From: Candidatus Methylomirabilota bacterium
GTDB lineage: Bacteria; Methylomirabilota; Methylomirabilia; Methylomirabilales; CSP1-5
Assembly: GCA_023249165.1 (NCBI GenBank)
Contig: JAHFDE010000090.1
Location: 1 to 8,417 of the forward strand
DNA length: 8,417 nucleotides
Reading direction: 5' to 3'
The position numbers and the translations under genes are program-made. Below are positions 6,581 to 8,417 of this stretch, piece by piece (the first letter of the stretch is position 1; every line of letters starts with the position of its first letter). The notes beneath the pieces were generated by a model that saw nothing but the letters and a program-made list of their open reading frames with translations, was not told the origin of the DNA and ran no database searches.

Positions 6581-6620
6581 CGACGCCACGCAAACCGGGG
6601 CGGAGTCGAAGCCCGGAGGG

Positions 6621-6650
6621 CGGATTATTCATTCCTGTGTGAATAATCCG
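6621..6650. repeat. right-end hairpin of the palindromic element
   Basis: CGGATTATTCA (6621-6631) pairs perfectly with TGAATAATCCG (6640-6650) over 11 bp around an 8-base loop. It is the counterpart of the left-end hairpin, with one base changed in both arms (CGC-ATTATTC versus CGG-ATTATTC), so pairing is kept. Confidence 0.8.
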
Positions 6651-6657
6651 GGCTAGC

Positions 6658-6892
6658 AATCCAAGGACCTTGAAATCTCGTTTGATCCCACCGAATTTTC
6701 AAGGACTGCCTTCGTGTTGGGTTCCTCTTGTTGACGTCGAGGCGGTGACTTGACTAGCACCCTTTCATTAGTCATAGCCACCCTCGTCATGGGGACGTTG
6801 CCCAACCCCCCCATCCTTCTTCAATCGCTGCAGGTGCACGGGGTCAATTATCGGGACCGGGCCTGCCGGCTGGCTGTTCTTGTGGGGACCCC
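6658..6892. other. intergenic gap between the palindromic element and the convergent AsmA-like gene
   Basis: No gene is supported. An inverted repeat CCTTGAAA (6668-6675) / TTTCAAGG (6697-6704) with a 21-base loop is the only clear structure; without a T run it is a weak terminator candidate. Because the channel gene and the AsmA-like gene converge here, transcription from both sides should end in the 6362-6892 interval. Confidence 0.4.
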
Positions 6893-8417
6893 TCACCGCC
6901 ACCTTAGAGCGTCAGCGGGAAGCTGAAGGATCCGCCCAAAGATTCCCGAAATTCCTCTATCGACTGCCTCCGGCGAAACCCTTGTGACCTCCGGATCAGC
7001 GATGGGCCCCTGGACGCGATAAGAAACGACCATGACGGCCCTGTCTCTGCCAAAAAGAAGCGTTCCGATCCCGACCTGCTTGATGATCGGCGCGTCGCCG
7101 ACTGCCCTGAGGACCCTGTCAGTGAGCTGCAGCGGATGCACCGCCAGCTGGCCGTCGATGGTGCGCTGAGGCAAGTCGATCTGGCCCACGGCTGCGGCCC
7201 ACAAGACCGGACCTCGGAGCGTGACGTCCTCTGTCTTGGCGATCCCGTTCTCCAGATCGAAGGTTGCGCTGAGTTCATTGTAGGGCAGCCCTTTCCCTTG
7301 CGCCCCCCTGTCGAAGAGAAAGCTGAGGTTGATCAATCTCAGGGCTTTCTCGAGCGAGAAGGCGCGGTGAATCACTCCGTTGGCCGCCTCGAGCCGCACC
7401 TGCCCACCAAGGGTGGCGAGCAAGTCCGCACCCCCGCTGACCGTGATGTTCCCCCTCGCCAGGAGGGGGCCCGTCGCCACTGGGTTCTTCTCGCCCTCCT
7501 CGTCACGCGCAAAGACACGCTCGAATCGCGCATCCTCGAGGTTGAACTGGAACTGCCATCCCCACCCCCGTTCCTCCAACTTGCCGTGCAGTGTCGCGTC
7601 GATCGTCCCACCGCCCCATCGGGCCTTGAAACCATTGGACTCGACCGCGGTCTCGGTCAATCGGACCTCGCCTTGCAAGTCTTCTATAGATTCCGGGTGG
7701 ACCCGGAGTTTCACGGAGCTGTCTTGTGTCCGGACGGTGCCACGGTATCGCGGGAGCTTTTGAGAACCCTGGATCCCCACATCGACTTCGAGCATCCCCT
7801 TCGCCTCGAGGACCTCAGGGGACAGCACGGTGACCAGCGCGGCGGGGGCGGTGCCGAGGATTTTCAGGTCCATGTCCCCACCTATTGTTCCCCCCACGGT
7901 GATCACACCCCCATCGGCGCTAAGCGACACTGGTACGACCGTCAGTTTTCCCTCCTGAAAATTGAGCCGGGTCGGGCCCTCCGTCTGGAAGGAGTGTCCC
8001 TGTATATCGAATTGGACTGCTGCGAGGTCCACGGTCGCCCGTTCGGGTACCTCTCCCAGGCGACCGGCGACATCAATGCGCCCTGATGCGACTCCACTCA
8101 CGTGAGCGGGAAGGGGATACCCGACGATGCGTAAGAGGCTTCCGAGGTCCCCCTGGTTCAAGGTGAGGGCTGCTTCGAACGGGTGTGGGGCTTTGGTCGT
8201 TATGTTCGGCTGAAACGTGTACCCTCGCTCTGGTACGGACAACTGACCCGTCAGTCGATCCTGAGACGGGTCCCACGTCAGCGTCCCCTGTCCATCGCCT
8301 ACCTTCACTCCGCGGTTTGCCAAATCGGCGACCTCGAGCGTTATGTCGAGCCGTGGGTGGCCGATCGGTCCGTCGCCTTTGGCCGAGATGATCGTGACAG
8401 TTCCCGTAAGTCCCGAA
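6893..8417 (-). CDS. AsmA/TamB-like envelope protein, C-terminal part (5' end beyond the right edge)
   Basis: The - strand frame is open without a stop from the window edge to TGA at 6893-6895, over about 507 residues. The TTG at 8323 is not a start, since the codons before it (for example GPIGHPRLDITLEVADL) continue the same repeat pattern. The sequence is a chain of short beta-strand repeats such as GRIDVAGRLG, GGVITVGGTIGGDMDLKILG and GTIDATLHGKLEE, typical of AsmA-like proteins that form long lipid-carrying grooves between the inner and outer membranes. The end (about 7440-6900) matches the AsmA-like C-terminal region (YhdP/AsmA_2 type): GGQVRLEAANGVIHRAFSLE, then INLSFLF, GLPYNELSATFDLENG, VGQIDLPQRTIDGQLAVHPL, YRVQGPIADPEVT and GIFGRILQLPADAL. 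The N-terminal membrane anchor is not in view. A role in phospholipid transport or outer-membrane assembly is inferred from the family. It faces the other genes and is not part of their transcription units. Confidence 0.82.
   Translation of the reverse strand, partial: SGLTGTVTIISAKGDGPIGHPRLDITLEVADLANRGVKVGDGQGTLTWDPSQDRLTGQLSVPERGYTFQPNITTKAPHPFEAALTLNQGDLGSLLRIVGYPLPAHVSGVASGRIDVAGRLGEVPERATVDLAAVQFDIQGHSFQTEGPTRLNFQEGKLTVVPVSLSADGGVITVGGTIGGDMDLKILGTAPAALVTVLSPEVLEAKGMLEVDVGIQGSQKLPRYRGTVRTQDSSVKLRVHPESIEDLQGEVRLTETAVESNGFKARWGGGTIDATLHGKLEERGWGWQFQFNLEDARFERVFARDEEGEKNPVATGPLLARGNITVSGGADLLATLGGQVRLEAANGVIHRAFSLEKALRLINLSFLFDRGAQGKGLPYNELSATFDLENGIAKTEDVTLRGPVLWAAAVGQIDLPQRTIDGQLAVHPLQLTDRVLRAVGDAPIIKQVGIGTLLFGRDRAVMVVSYRVQGPIADPEVTRVSPEAVDRGISGIFGRILQLPADALRWR

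Larger units (their letters stand above)
6461..6657. mobile_element. 197-bp palindromic element with 19-bp imperfect terminal inverted repeats (MITE/REP-like)
   Basis: The ends are GCTAGCCCGCATTATTCAC (6461-6479) and, read inwards on the other strand from 6657, GCTAGCCCGGATTATTCAC: 18 of 19 positions agree. Each end also contains its own hairpin (listed separately), and three smaller palindromes lie between them. The 10-mer AGGCTAGCCC, which overlaps the left end (6459-6468), recurs inside at 6567-6576, followed by CTGAGC; GTCGAAG occurs at 6605-6611. No transposase gene and no obvious target-site duplication are seen (left flank GGCAG, right flank AATCC). It lies between convergent genes. 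Similar GCTAGCCCG(C/G)ATTATTCA palindromes are, as I remember, common in some environmental genomes. Mobility is inferred from structure only; a multicopy REP/ERIC-like repeat or a structured RNA are alternatives. Confidence 0.65.

Noticed and set aside
6405..6656. An 83-codon + strand open frame after the channel gene
   Set aside because: Most of it is the palindromic element read through; its stop is the TAG within the right-end GCTAGC. No ribosome binding site and no protein family recognised.
6668..6704. CCTTGAAA/TTTCAAGG inverted repeat as a rho-independent terminator
   Set aside because: The stem is only 8 bp and AT-rich, the loop is 21 bases, and there is no T run on either side.
7136..8086. 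Long (316-codon) + strand frame opposite the AsmA-like gene
   Set aside because: It is the antisense shadow of a GC-rich gene whose protein clearly matches AsmA-like repeats; the + strand product is low-complexity and charged.
1..8417. CRISPR array, tRNA, rRNA, integron attC or defence genes
   Set aside because: No regularly spaced repeats, tRNA-like cloverleaf, recombinase, nuclease or toxin-antitoxin pair was recognised; the hairpins at 6461-6657 lack attC core sites.

Overview
The window looks like a piece of a high-GC chromosome from an uncultured Gram-negative bacterium. A predicted outer-membrane beta-barrel protein and an AsmA/TamB-like envelope protein imply two membranes. The protein flavours and two kinds of small dispersed palindromic repeat remind me of environmental lineages such as Methylomirabilota/NC10, Rokubacteria or Nitrospirota. 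That placement is from memory, not a search result.

Left part (1-3256): a sugar-metabolism cassette that has decayed. A large GH63-like glycoside hydrolase (5' end outside the window) is followed by the first 32 codons of a GH13 alpha-amylase-family gene that stops early. Next come an intact 124-residue SemiSWEET-type sugar transporter with a lipoprotein-like N terminus, and then a second, independent remnant of an alpha-amylase start. The two remnants share a 16-residue block encoded with only synonymous differences. The hydrolase itself carries an in-frame small palindromic repeat that adds about 16 residues near its C terminus.

Middle part (3257-6361), all on the + strand: a 399-residue polytopic membrane protein of no recognised function, a 270-residue secreted beta-barrel-like protein of the family often mislabelled 'neuromedin U', and a potassium-channel-like protein with the TVGYGD selectivity filter. 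The gaps between these three (223 and 116 bases) are long enough for separate promoters, so a single operon is not shown.

Right part (6362-8417): a 197-bp palindromic element with 19-bp imperfect terminal inverted repeats and several nested hairpins lies in the gap between convergent genes. It is followed by the C-terminal part of an AsmA-like protein on the - strand that runs off the right edge. No rRNA, tRNA, CRISPR array, transposase or integrase gene was seen. The points most worth a second look are the paired amylase remnants around the SemiSWEET gene, the lipobox on that transporter, the palindromic element, and the repeat inserted in the hydrolase.
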